Positions 10,801 through 21,172 of a stretch of 64,000 nucleotides of DNA are shown here, in pieces. The DNA is from Salvelinus alpinus (Eukaryota; Chordata; Actinopteri; Salmoniformes; Salmonidae). Positions within the stretch are counted from its first letter, which is position 1, and the number at the start of each line of letters is the position of its first letter. A program made the position numbers and the translations under genes. The DNA is taken from assembly GCF_045679555.1 (NCBI RefSeq), contig NC_092100.1, positions 34,163,106-34,227,105 of the forward strand, written 5' to 3'. The notes under the pieces were generated by a model, which did not search any database, was not told the DNA's origin, and saw nothing but the letters and a program-made list of their open reading frames with translations.

Positions 10801-12805
10801 CAGAACTTTGCAGGCTATCTCTGCAGTAGATTGCAACTCCTCCCCCTTTGGCAGTTCTATCTTGACGGAAAGTGTTATAGTTGGGTATGGAAATCTCAGA
10901 ATTTTTGGTGGCCTTCCTAAGCCAGGATTCGGACACGGCAAGGACATCAGGATTGGCAGAGTGTGCTAAAGCGGTGAGTAAGGCAAACTTAGGGAGGAGG
11001 CTTCTGATGTTGACATGCATGAGGCCAAGGCTTTTTCGATCACAGAAGTCAACAAATGAGGGTGACTGGGGACATGCAGGGCCTGGGTTTACCTCCACAT
11101 CACCCGAGGAACAGAGGAGTAGTAGGATGAGGGTGCGGCTAAAGGCTATCAAAACTGGTCGCCTAGAGCGTTGGGAACAAAGAATAAAAGGAGCAGATTT
11201 ATGGGCGTGGTAGAATAGATTCTGGGCATAATGTGCAGACAGGGGTATGGAGGGGCGCGGGTACAGCGGAGGCAAGCCCAGGCACTGGGTGATGATAAGA
11301 GAGGTTGTATCTCTGGACATGCTGGTCTCAATGGGTGAGGTCACCGCATGTGTGGGGGGTGGGACAAAGGGGGTATCAGAGGTACGGAGAGTGGAACTAC
11401 AGGGTCCATTGCAAACCAAAACAATGATAATGAAAACTAGCCTGAACAACAGTATGCAAGGCATATTGATATTTGAGAGAGACATACAATAAGGCATAAA
11501 GTGATTGCAGGTCTTGATTGGGAGAGCTAGCTAAAACAACAGGTAAGATAACAGCAGCAATAACAGGGTGCTAGTCTAACACAGCAACAACAGGTAAAAA
11601 TGGCGACGACTAGGCAGAGAGGGTCGGATTAACTACACACAGATCCTGAGTTAAAGCACAGAGCCGACAGATAAAACACAAATAAACAGAATGGAGTACC
11701 GTGAATTAATGGACAGTCAAGCATGCATCAGCTATGTAGCCAAGTGATCATAGTGTCCAGGGGGCAGCCGTAGATGGAGCAGGGAGGCCTCCACTAAGCT
11801 AGCACGCGGCGTTTAAAGTTAGTAGCCCGGGGGGTGGTCTGCTCAGACGGAGGGGGTCTGCTCAGACGTGGTCGTGTCGACAGAGAATCCAGAGAATCCA
11901 AGCCGAATGGCGAAAGAGAGGTTGTGAATTGTAGAATTGTGTTTGCTAACTGGTGCTAGCTTCGTGGCAGTGGCGCTAACTGCGCTAGCTGCAAGCTAGC
12001 TGTGAGGATCAGAAGTAGTGGCTCAGGGATTACGGCAGGAATCCGGCGTTGTTGTCGAGAGACAGTCCGATGCTGGTAAATTGGTGAGTAATATCCAGGC
12101 TAATAACAGGGCTGGTGTCTGTGCAGAAGGTAAAAGCTACTAGCAGCGGCAAAAAAATGGCTAAATTAGCTTGTAGCGGATTGGCAGTGATGGATTGGCA
12201 GGGCTCTGTGTTGGCAAAAAAAAGGTCCAGTCCAATTGGCAAAAGAGGTATTGTAGCCCAAGAATTCGCTGGTAGACCTCTTCGGCTAGCCGGCAGATGG
12301 GCCTAGCTCGAGGCTAGCTCAAGGCTAACTGGTGCTTGCTTCGGGACAGAGGTGTTAGCCAGTAGTAGCCACTCGGTTGCAGCTAGCTAGCTGTGATAAT
12401 ACGGTGTAATTGTCCAGAGCTTGCGTCAGGAATCCGGTGATGTGGTAGAGAAAAAGCAGTCCTATATGCTCTGGGTTGATATCGCGCTTGCAGACTGGCA
12501 GGTATTGGCCCGGTATTGAAGCTGGCTGTGTCCGAGTTAAGGGCGAAGACCGCAGCAGTGGCTAACTGACTACTAGCTAGTAGCTAGTTATCTGGCTAGC
12601 TTCTGATTGGGGTTACGGTTCTAAAGTATAAAAAAAATAGCAGGTCCGTACCACATTGGGTGAGGCGGAATGTAGGAATGTATATTCAGTTCCTAGATGG
12701 AAAGTGAAATTAAAATATATACGAAATGTATACGAAAAATACGAATACTATTTACACGGGACAGACAGGACAAAGACACATCCGACTGCTACGCCATCTT
12801 GGATT
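7828..12805 (-). mobile_element. Nearly full-length RSg-1-like LINE (~5 kb)
   Basis: Read on the minus strand, the element has a ~1.3 kb 5' region (12805-11498) rich in GCTAGC-like words, one long ORF (11497-8204), and a ~370-base 3' UTR. It ends with the CTACCTGGTTAAATAAAGG tail and an A-rich end at ~7828. No separate ORF1 is seen. The 5' end begins near CCAAGATGGCGTAGC. Its open ORF and full length suggest a recent insertion compared with the decayed L2 and SB-type Tc1 copies around it. The clade is uncertain (Jockey/CR1-L2 group or Nimb-like). Confidence 0.85.
8204..11497 (-). CDS. LINE endonuclease-reverse transcriptase polyprotein (1097 aa, open)
   Basis: This is the enzyme that nicks target DNA and reverse transcribes the LINE RNA. 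Residues 1-140 hold two hydrophobic stretches (about 14-29 and 115-130), the second followed directly by GDVEVNPGP (132-140; bases 11104-11078). That matches the 2A ribosome-skipping consensus D-V/I-E-x-N-P-G-P. An AP-type endonuclease follows: HVNIRSLLPK from ~161, then LLGDLNWD and SDHCLI. The reverse transcriptase then has GLDNLDPLFLK, YRPISILPCLSKVFE, VFIDLAKAFDSVNHH, GVPQGSILGPTLF and the catalytic YADD. The frame is open throughout. The first Met at 11497 is the upstream-most in frame, but a later Met cannot be excluded. Confidence 0.9.
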   Translation of the reverse strand: MPYCMSLSNINMPCILLFRLVFIIIVLVCNGPCSSTLRTSDTPFVPPPTHAVTSPIETSMSRDTTSLIITQCLGLPPLYPRPSIPLSAHYAQNLFYHAHKSAPFILCSQRSRRPVLIAFSRTLILLLLCSSGDVEVNPGPACPQSPSFVDFCDRKSLGLMHVNIRSLLPKFALLTALAHSANPDVLAVSESWLRKATKNSEISIPNYNTFRQDRTAKGGGVAIYCRDSLQSSVILSRSMPKQFELLILKINLSRNKSLTVAACYRPPSAPSCALDTICELIAPHLASEFVLLGDLNWDMLNTPAVLQSKLDALNLTQIIKEPTRYNPKSVNMGTLIDIILTNLPSKYTSAVFNQDLSDHCLIACIRHGSAVKRPPLITVKRSLKHFCEQAFLIDLARVPWKDIDLIPSVEDAWSFFKCYFLTILDKHAPFKKCRTKNRYSPWFTPDLTALDQHKNILWRTAIASKSPRDMQLFREVRNQYTQSVRKAKASFFKQKFASCSSNSKKFWDTVKSMENKSTSSQLPTALRLGNTVTTDKSVIIEDFNKHFSMAGHAFLLATPTLANSPTPPAATRLSLPSFSFTQIQIADVLKELENLDPYKSAGLDNLDPLFLKLSAAIVAPPITSLFNLSFVSSEIPKDWKAAAVIPLFKGGDTLDPNCYRPISILPCLSKVFESQVNKQITDHLESHRTFSAVQSGFRAGHGCTSATLKVLNDIITAIDKRHYCAAVFIDLAKAFDSVNHHILIGRLSSLGFSNDCLAWFTNYFADRVQCVKSEGMLSGPLAVSMGVPQGSILGPTLFSVYINDVALAAGDSLIHLYADDTILYTSGPSLDTVLSNLQTSFNAIQHSFRGLQLLLNASKTKCMLFNRSLPAPARPTSITTLDGSDLEYVDIYKYLGVWLDCKLSFQTHIKHLQSKIKSRIGFLFRNKASFTHAAKLTLVKLTILPILDFGDVIYKIASNTLLSKLDAVYHSAIRFVTKAPYTTHHCDLYALVGWPSLHVRRQTHWLQVIYKAMLGKVPPYLSSLVTMATPTRSTRSSRCISLIIPKAKTSFGRLSFQFSAACDWNELQKSLKLETFISLNNFKNLLSEQLTDRCSCT

Positions 12806-12996
12806 CCTTGTGGGGTGCCTATTTAGGTTGCCACTTTCCATGTTGGTTTGGTGGGTAGTTGTCCATGTTTAGTTGCCTCTGAGCACTACGTTGGCGTCAC
12901 GTTTGTTATTTTGTTAAGTGTTCTTCGTGGAATTAAAAGATGTATTCCAATCGCGCTGCACCTTGGTCCACTCCTTTAAAAGGCCGTGACACAGAC

Positions 12997-13624
12997 AGGA
13001 AATAAGAATGGAACTTTGTTTCCGCTCTTTAAGGTCTGTCACATATGGTCAGAAATAGGCAGTTTATACTGAATTACTGTGGTAAAGGACTGGTTTTGAA
13101 CATTTGGTAGTAAATAAACAATGTCGGGTGGGCACCTCGAATGAAAAGTCACCATCATATCATGGTAGGCACATCCACTGAAGTACTTATGCTAGTCAGT
13201 TTTCCTTCCACTGTAGCTGACTTTATTGGAGAAAATAACTTAAACACTGTTAAGGAGAAGTACAAGCAAGGAACATGTTAGATTTATCTGTGTTGGTTGT
13301 GGATCAGGGTTAGCTGCTACTTCATGTCAATCACTGGTCAGTGCCATCCTAATGACTGTTCCAACAGGAAGGTCAAAGTATTTTCTGGGAATCAGAGTGA
13401 CAGCTAGTCATGGTATAAGCAGAGTAAAACCTCTCTGCGTTGTAGTGCATGTAGAAACAAACCAGCTGGATCACATGGGCTTACAGTCATGGTTCATTAT
13501 CATAGTATGACACAGCCTGTTAATTACAGTGGTGGTTTATTCCCATCTGTCTTAACCCCCATGAGGTAATCCCTGACCCTGGCTGTGACCCACACTCAGA
13601 CTGATGAAGATGAAATGTTCATAT
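12997..13624. other. No gene seen
   Basis: Single-copy-looking sequence between the LTR fossil and a microsatellite. No convincing ORF or recognised repeat. Confidence 0.5.
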
Positions 13625-13626
13625 GC

Positions 13627-13790
<164 letters not shown>

Positions 13791-14178
13791 ATCTCAGCAG
13801 TAGCTCTGTGCCACCTAAGAATTCCAAAAAATCAGAGCAACAGCCGGAGTTCCTGCCCTTATTTTGTATTCTACTTTATATCTCTGTCCTTCAGACATAA
13901 GCATACACTAAACACAAACAAACCTGACATACACACAAAAATGTGTGTGTATTTTTCTCGTCTTAGAATGCTAGCTTGATGGTTTTTAGGATTTCATTTT
14001 CGTTTCTAATCTGCTCGGCACAACCTTATAGTGAGTGACATGGCACAAAACGCACATTTTATTTCTTAACTCTCTCTCTGACTTCCTTAATTCATCTCTT
14101 TCCTCCTCTCAGAACACAGAACAATCTCATACTGTAGCCTACACTACTGTAAACACCACAGTGTGGCTTTGATTGAAT

Positions 14179-14533
14179 TGATAGGTTTGGTTTCTGAGCT
14201 TTAACTATTATTAATCATTAGTTATAAAAGAGACATGAGCGGTGCCATAATGAAGCTTGGGAGGGGCTGAGTGCAGAGAAAATGATCACATGTGGCAATA
14301 CTGATAAGGGGAGGAACCATTTAAGGCCCATATCACTCAGCTCCCTGCCTAGCAAAAAATATGCAATGTTTAGCTATAAGGAGGAGATTCCACCCAAAGT
14401 GGGGTATGTATACTACCACGGGTGAAACCATGTCTTTGTCTAATGCAGCTGTACTGGCCCTCTGGGAAGAATAAACTTGGTTTAGGCTTTCACAGTGTCA
14501 GTCGAGTTCTTACTCTAATAATAGAACCTAACA
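14179..14533. mobile_element. Probable solo LTR (retrovirus-like fossil, family B)
   Basis: The 355-bp unit begins TGATAGGTTT and ends AACCTAACA, so the tips form a short imperfect inverted repeat with TG...CA. It is flanked by the 4-bp repeat GAAT at 14175-14178 and 14534-14537. An AATAAA signal near 14470 followed by a GT-rich stretch fits an R-U5 region read on the plus strand. No internal region is present. The 4-bp duplication is short enough to leave some doubt. Confidence 0.55.
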
Positions 14534-14537
14534 GAAT

Positions 14538-15020
14538 GAATCTCGTGGCAAATGGATGTCCTTCTGCTCATCCTTTCATGATGGCACAGTCACAGTAGAG
14601 GGACAATCAAGTAGCAGCATGTTGTACTGCATATTGTTTGTCAGTCAAATCTAGCAGGACTTAAAATACATTTTGATGTTGAGTTCCTCTTCTCCTTGTG
14701 TTTGGAGGAGAGAGAAAATGTGTGTGTGCAGGTGTGTGTACGTATGTGCATATGAGAGGCGGATAGAGAGAAACAGAAGAGTCTGATAATTGGGGAGTGA
14801 GAGATTTCAAGCTTTACCTTTATCATTCAAAGGTGTTATATACCAATTTTTGTATTTACTTACCACACACACAGATTGTACACCACCACATAATTTATTT
14901 GAGGAGACTGGGTACCAACTCTGCACAGCTGTACATTAATCTCTGCTCTGGACAGAACAAAAGCTCCGAATGGAAGATTTTCAACTTACTGCAAAGAAAA
15001 TAGATTAAAAGCCTAGAAGG
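14538..15020. other. No gene seen
   Basis: Contains a GT-rich tract near 14715-14750. No coding signal was recognised. The stretch before the LTR (13790-14174) is likewise empty. Confidence 0.4.
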
Positions 15021-15021
15021 T

Positions 15022-15692
<671 letters not shown>

Positions 15693-15781
15693 TTTGTATT
15701 TGATTAGGATCCCATTAGCTACTGCTAAAGAGGCAGCTACTCTTCCTGGTGTCCACACAAAACATAAAACAGGACATAATA
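15693..15781 (-). mobile_element. Short LINE 3'-end fragment
   Basis: The phrase GATTAGGATCCCATTAGCTA and the following GCAGCTACTCTTCCTGG match the remembered 3' end of the salmonid LINE that also lies at 18480-22640, in antisense. A Tc1 derivative is inserted at its inner edge at TA (15780-15781). Confidence 0.5.
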
Positions 15782-16663
15782 CACTGCTCAAAAAAATTAA
15801 GGGAACACTTAAACAACACAATGTAACTCCAAGTCAATCACACTTCTGTGAAATCAAACTGTCCACTTAGGAAGCAACACTGATTGACAATAAATTTCAC
15901 ATGCTGTTGTGCAAATGGAATAGACAGGCCAGTACATCAGGAGACGTGGAGGAGGCCGTAGGAGGGCAACAACCCAGCAGCAGGACCGCTACCTCCGCCT
16001 TTGTGCAAGGAGGAGCACTGCCAGAGCCCTGCAAAATGACCTCCAGCAGGCCACAAATGTGCATGTTAGCATATGGTCTCACAAGGGGTCTGGCCTGCTG
16101 GCCTGCTGGAGGTCATTTTGCAGGGCTCTGGCAGTGCTCCTCCTTGCACAAAGGCGGAGGTAGCGGTCCTGCTGCTGGGTTGTTGCCCTCCTACGGCCTC
16201 CTCCACGTCTCCTGATGTACTGGCCTGTCTCCTGGTAGCGCCTCCATGCTCTGGACACTACGCTGACAGACACAGCAAACCTTCTTGCCACAGCTCGCAT
16301 TGATGTGCCATCCTGGATGAGCTGCACTACCTGAGCCACTTGTGTGGGTTGTAGACTCCGTCTCATGCTACCACTAGAGTGAGAGCACCGCCAGCATTCA
16401 AAAGTGACCAAAACATCAGACAGGAAGCATAGGAACTGAGAAGTGGTCTGTGGTCACCACCTGCAGAATCACTCCTTTATTGGGAGTGTCTTGCTAATTG
16501 CCTATAATTTCCACCTTTTGTCTATTCCATTTGCACAACAGCATGTGAAATTTATTGTCAATCTGTGTTGCTTCCTAAGTGGACAGTTTGATTTCACAGA
16601 AGTGTGATTGACTTGGAGTTACATTGTGTTGTTTAAGTGTTCCCTTTATTTTTTTGAGCAGTG
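15782..16663. mobile_element. Fold-back derivative of a Tc1-like element
   Basis: The element is flanked by TA at 15780-15781 and 16664-16665. Both ends carry the same ~145-bp terminal sequence in inverted orientation (CACTGCTCAAAAAAATTAAG at the left). Bases 15922-16053 and 16099-16230 form a further 132-bp inverted repeat, joined by a 45-bp spacer. The right half on the minus strand (16411-16079) still encodes the N-terminal DNA-binding part of a transposase, including [20 protein letters not shown] and [20 protein letters not shown]. The left half is the same 5' region turned around with its middle deleted. No catalytic domain is present, so it could only move with transposase supplied from elsewhere. 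Confidence 0.85.
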
Positions 16664-16665
16664 TA

Positions 16666-17192
16666 TTAAAGATTGTTCTTGTCTGTCATTTCCCATGGGA
16701 GCAAATTAATCATAGTGAGCAGAATAAGCAAGGAGATGGGCAGAGCCAAGCACGCCCTAGCGAGATCCTATTGGCACGTTCTAGCATGTATTTGCATATT
16801 TCCGTTAAGGAACACCTACTCTCTGAAGTGCAAGTGTGCAATAACTGAATTCGCCCTTGCACTCCTAAACAATGCACCTTTTAGAAACTTTGGCAAAAGG
16901 TAAAGTCAACCAAACTTAGTCCACTCTTTTAGTTTTGGGAACAGAAAGCGGTATTGAGATCAAATGTTTCATGGATGACAAAATGTGCAGAATGTCTACA
17001 AAATCCATCTCGCTCCACCTTCTCCCACTGTCAGCCACTGGGCTTCCTCTCATCACCATATTTGTGATGAGTGGAAATGCCAACCGGATTCTTCAAATTT
17101 ATACATCTGGTGAAACATCTGGCTCATTGTTCTATTTGTGATAATACATAACATTAATAAACAAGTACAGCACAAGGAAATAAATACATGTA
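16666..17192. other. No gene seen
   Basis: No ORF with recognisable similarity, no terminal repeats. Confidence 0.45.
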
Positions 17193-17285
17193 CAGTGTCA
17201 AGAAAAAGTATGTGAACCCTTTGGAATTACCTGGATTTCTGCATATCTTCATCTAAGTCACAACAATAGACAGACAGTGTGTGTT
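17193..17285 (+). mobile_element. Tc1-like terminal fragment
   Basis: After TA at 17191-17192 comes CAGTGTCAAGAAAAAGTATG and TGTGAACCCTTTGGAATTAC. This is the remembered inverted terminal repeat of a separate salmonid Tc1 family. The opposite end is not visible; the fragment fades out near 17285. Confidence 0.6.
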
Positions 17286-17484
17286 AGTTGGACTTATTGC
17301 AACCATTATCGACTACCATGGTTTGGTAGTCTCATTTACACATTTTTCTAACCCTGGCAGTTATTCTGAATGCAGATTGTGGGTCAATAAAAGTTCAAAT
17401 TGTTGGATATCCTCACTCAGCGGCTGGATTCCAAAAGGCATTAGACATCAGTATGCAAGCCAGCAAATGTGAATTGGTGCTGGT

Positions 17485-18050
17485 TTTGTGGGTGACCAGC
17501 ATTTGCTGGTGACCAGTGTTCAAAACACAGCGAAGGCTGGTCACCAGCAAAAACACAACGAAGGCTGGTCACCAGCAAAAACACAATAAAGGCTGGTACC
17601 CAGCAAAAACAAAGCGAAGGCTGGTCACCAGTAAAAACACAACGAAGGCTGGTCACCAGCAAAAACAAAGCGAAGGCTGGTCACCAGTAAAAACACAACG
17701 AAGGCTGGTCACCAGCAAAAACACAACAAAGGCTGGTCACCAGCAAAAACACAACGAAGGCTGGTCACCAGCAAAAACACAACGAAGGCTGGTCACCAGC
17801 AAAAACACAACGAAGGCTGGTCACCAGCAAAAACACAACGAAGGCTGGTCACCAGCAAAAACACAACGAAGGCTGGTCACCAGCAAAAACACAACGAAGG
17901 CTGGTCACCAGCAAAAACACAACGAAGGCTGGTCACCAGCAAAAACACAACGAAGGCTGGTCACCAGCAAAAACACAACGAAGGCTGGTCACCAGCAAAA
18001 ACACAACGAAGGCTGGTCACCAGCAAAAACACAACGAAGGCTGGTCTATG
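17485..18050. repeat. 28-bp minisatellite with palindromic core, ~18 units
   Basis: The unit AAGGCTGGTCACCAGCAAAA plus ACACAACG (28 bp) is repeated about 18 times from ~17536. Degenerate units lie at the left edge and a partial unit at the right. Each unit contains the 13-bp palindrome GCTGGTCACCAGC. The left units vary more than the right ones, as expected if the array grew at its right side. Because 28 is not a multiple of three and no frame has a stop, a 193-codon ORF runs through it; I take that as a by-product. Confidence 0.95.
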
Positions 18051-18480
18051 CTGTTTTTTTCAGCAGGATAAGCAGGTATCCTGATATTCTAATTTAACAG
18101 CACCAGTTGTTCTGCAAACACCGGAGAGAATCTCACAACTTCAGGAATCATCCGTGTCCTTTGTTCTTCCGCTTGACATTAGCTACAATGTTTTGCTAAA
18201 TTCCCCTGACGTGAATATAGCTACTTTGTTTCACTAAATTCCCCTGGCGTGAATATAGCTACAGTTCCTGCCTGACATGGGTATGCTGGGGTAACATGTA
18301 ATCTCTTGCATATGGAGTTGCATCGAAGTATCACTCCCGCTATGATCCCCTAACGTGAGCTCAGCAACCTTGAATCGTGTAGTTTCCTCCCGCTAAAGTT
18401 TCAAGTTAATGGTTTCCAGACAAGCAAAAAGTTGTAAAGGGTTCGCACTCAAAACGTAGTGGCTTCCACCTCAACAATTT
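18051..18480. other. No gene seen; a small tandem duplication
   Basis: Around 18190-18262 the phrase CTAAATTCCCCTGACGTGAA with its following TATAGCTAC occurs twice in tandem (~47-bp unit, one copy with GGCGTGAA). Nothing else was recognised. Confidence 0.5.
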
Positions 18481-18743
18481 ACATTTTATTTTCCCTATAC
18501 CACATTCATACAGCAGTACATATGCTTAGGTTTACAAGTTATTTAGGTCAGTAAGTGGAGAGGCGTTGTGTTGTGAGGGGCTGTTTTAAAAAAAAAAGTT
18601 AATTTAGCTGTTTGCTTTAATGATTTGAGATGGCAGGGAGCTCCATTTGATCATGGCTCTATAAATCCTGTGCGTTGCTTTAACTTAATTTGAATTTTGG
18701 GACTGTGAATAGACCCCTGGTAGCATGCCTGGAGGGATAAGTA

Positions 18744-20368
18744 CAGTTGAAGTCGGAAGATTACATACACTTATGTTGGAGTCATTAAAACTTGTTTTTC
18801 AACCACTCCACACATTTCTTGTTAACAAACTATAGTTTTGGCAAGTCGCGTAGGACATCTACTTTGTGCATGACACAAGTAATTTTTACAAAAATTGTTT
18901 ACAGACAGATTATTTCACTTATAATTCATTGTATCACAATTCCAGTGGGTCAGAAGTTTACATACACTAAGTTGACTGTACCTTTAAACAGCTTGGAAAA
19001 TGCCAGAAAATTATGTCATGGCTTTAGAAGCTTATGATAGGCTAATTGACATAATTTGAGTCAATTGGAGGTGTACCTGTGGATGTATTTCAAGACCTAC
19101 CTTCAAACTCAGTGCCTCTTTGCTTGAAATCATGGGAAAATCTAAAGAAATTAGCCAAGACCTCAATTTTTTTGTAGACCTCTGCAAGTCTGGTTCATCC
19201 TTGGGAGCAAATTCCAAACGCCTGAAGGTACCACATTCATCTGTACAAACAATAGTACGCAAGTATAAACACCATGGGACCATGCAGCTGTCATACAGCT
19301 CAGGAAGGAGACACGTTCTGTCTCCTAGAGATGAACGTACTTTGGTGCGAAAAGTGCAAATCAATCCCAGAACAACAGCAACGGACCTTGTGAAGATGCT
19401 GGAGGAAACAGGTACAAGAGTATCTATATCCACAGTAAAACGAGTCCTATATCGACATATCCTGAAAGGCCGCTCAGCAAGGAAGAAGCCACTGCTCCAA
19501 AATCGCCATAAAAAAGCCAGACTACGGTTTCCAACTGCACATGGGGACAAAGATCGTACTTTCTGGAGAAATGTCCTCTGGTCTGATGAAACAAAAACAG
19601 AATTGTTTGGCCATAATGACCATCGCTGTGTTTGGAGGAAAAAGGGGGAGGCTTGAAGCCGAAGAACACCATCCCAACCGTGAAGCACGGGGGTGGCAGC
19701 ATCATGTTGTGGAGGTGCTTTGATGCAGGAGGGACTGGTGCACTTCACAAAATAGATAGCATCATGAGGCAGGAAAATTATGTGGATATATTGAAGCAAC
19801 ATCTATAGACATCAGTCAGGAAATTAAAGCTTGGTCGCAAATGGGTCTTCCAAATGGACAATGGCCCCAAGCATACTTCCAAAGTTGTGGCAAAATGGCT
19901 TAAGGACAACCCAGTAAATGTATTGGAGTGGCCATCACAAAGCCCTGACCTCAATCCTATAGCAAATGTGTGGGCAGAACTGAAAAAGCGTGTGCGAGCA
20001 AGGAGGCCTACAAACCTGACTCCGTTACATCAGCTCTGTCAGGAGGAATGGGCCAAAATTCACCCAACTTATTGTGGGAAGCTTGTGGAAGGCTACCTGA
20101 AACGTTTGACCCAAGTTAAACAATTTAAAGGCAATGCTACCAAATACTAATTGAGTGTATGTAAACTTCTGACCCACTGGGAATGTGATGAAAGAAATAA
20201 AAGCTGAAATAAATAATTCTCTCTACTATTATTCTGACATTTCACATTCTTAAAATAAAGTGGTGAGCCTAATTGACCTAAGACAGGGAATCTTTACTAG
20301 GATTAAATGTCAGGAATTGTGAATAAATGTATTTGGCAGAGGTGTATGTAAACTTCCGACTTCAACTG
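18744..20368 (+). mobile_element. Complete-length SB-type Tc1 transposon (copy A), inactive
   Basis: Both inverted ends are present (CAGTTGAAGTCGGAAG and CTTCCGACTTCAACTG), with an inner direct-repeat site near 18950-18985 as in the IR/DR layout of salmonid Tc1. Transposase N-terminal residues read openly from 19132 ([11 protein letters not shown]) through the paired-like DNA-binding region to VWRKKGEA at ~19656, where the frame is lost. The C-terminal part reads at 19854-20150. There the catalytic motif is NPIANVWAELKK instead of NPIENLWAELKK, so the DDE glutamate is alanine. The frameshift and this change make it inactive. Its left TA is in the old LINE; its right TA abuts TRIM-locus sequence. 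Confidence 0.92.
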
Positions 20369-20514
20369 TATGTAGTGTTCTGTGTATGTTTTTCTGTTTT
20401 GCAAGTTCATACATGAAATTCGTTCTTGTTCAGATGCAAATAAGGTACATAGGGACCATTCGTTGTTTTATTTTGTAATTCTTAATATTTAAGCAAGCAT
20501 ATTAAGGTTCTTAT

Positions 20515-21120
20515 TTGTTTTTCAGCTATTTCGGCTGCAGCAGAGACTGTATCATGGCCTTTATGTTTATCCAACATACACAGATAACAGAAACATTGCT
20601 GATCTGTCCGGCAGTAAACCTCCAGTAGTTTGTCATGATGAGAGCAGATCTTCTCCTGTAGTTGTGTGGAGGCTTTGACCAGCTTGTGCTTCTTAAAGGC
20701 AGGAGATTCATAGTGAGGCTGGGGGTGTGTCTCACAGTAAGAGGCCAGACATACCAGACAGAACTTGACAGCTTTTAATTTTCTCCCAGTGCAGACGTCA
20801 CACTTAATATCTCCAGGTCCAGCATAACATTGAGCAGGAGGAGCAGCTTGGAGTTTTGTCTTCTTTTTCGTATTTTTTTCTGTCAGTGTTTTCACCATTT
20901 CAGCCATAACTGTGTTTCTGTTCAGAAAAGGCCTTGGGTTGAAGGCCTGTCTGCACTGGGAGCAGCTGCAGACAAGCTTCTGATCTTCCTGATCCCAGTA
21001 GCCTTTAATACAGCCAATACAGTAGCTGTGTCCACAGGGAATAGTCACTGGATCTTTTAGTATCTCCAAACAGATCGAACAACTGATCGAGTCCATGGCT
21101 TCTGCCATTTTGAAACACAT
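20515..21120 (-). pseudogene. Copied first exon of a finTRIM gene with lost splice donor
   Basis: It encodes a RING finger (CSICLEILKDPVTIPCGHSY then CSCSQC) and two B-box-like zinc regions, ending SAAAEIAEKQ. It is nearly identical to exon 1 of the TRIM gene at 30580-31173. The likely start is the Met at 21108 (AAAATGG, strong context); an in-frame Met lies 12 bases upstream at 21120. At the exon end the intact copy has CAA|GTAAGAACC, but here the bases read CAA|ATAAGAACC, so the donor GT (20514-20513) is gone. Read-through adds only IRTLICLLKY before a stop. No coiled-coil or SPRY exon follows. It is bounded by a Tc1 on both sides. If transcribed it could give a short RING/B-box protein, but nothing here shows that. 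Confidence 0.85.
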
Positions 21121-21172
21121 AAAAAGACTGAGCTTCAGAGATACGTTTAGTTTCTTGTTTGCAGAGTAGGAG

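Larger units (their letters stand above)
7635..12991 (+). mobile_element. Solo LTR (family A) split by a LINE insertion
   Basis: The left part is 7635-~7827, starting TGTCACGCCCTGACTTTAG. The right part is ~12806-12991, ending GCCGTGACA. A 5-bp duplication CAGAC flanks the whole at 7630-7634 and 12992-12996. Together they make a ~380-bp LTR of the same family as 6857-7223 in the opposite orientation. A complete LINE sits inside it, so the LTR is the older of the two. Confidence 0.7.

Noticed and set aside
7635-12991. One LTR retrotransposon with internal region
   Set aside because: The material between the two LTR parts is an antisense LINE; the outer parts are two pieces of a single solo LTR with one target duplication.
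17516-18097. 193-codon ORF and a CRISPR-like look of the 28-bp repeats
   Set aside because: The units are directly contiguous without unique spacers and the context is vertebrate; the ORF follows from stop-free 28-bp units.
19424-19802. Minus-strand ORFs over Tc1 copy A, including a 256-codon one at 19032-19802
   Set aside because: The plus strand encodes a clear transposase there; the antisense frames show no motifs.
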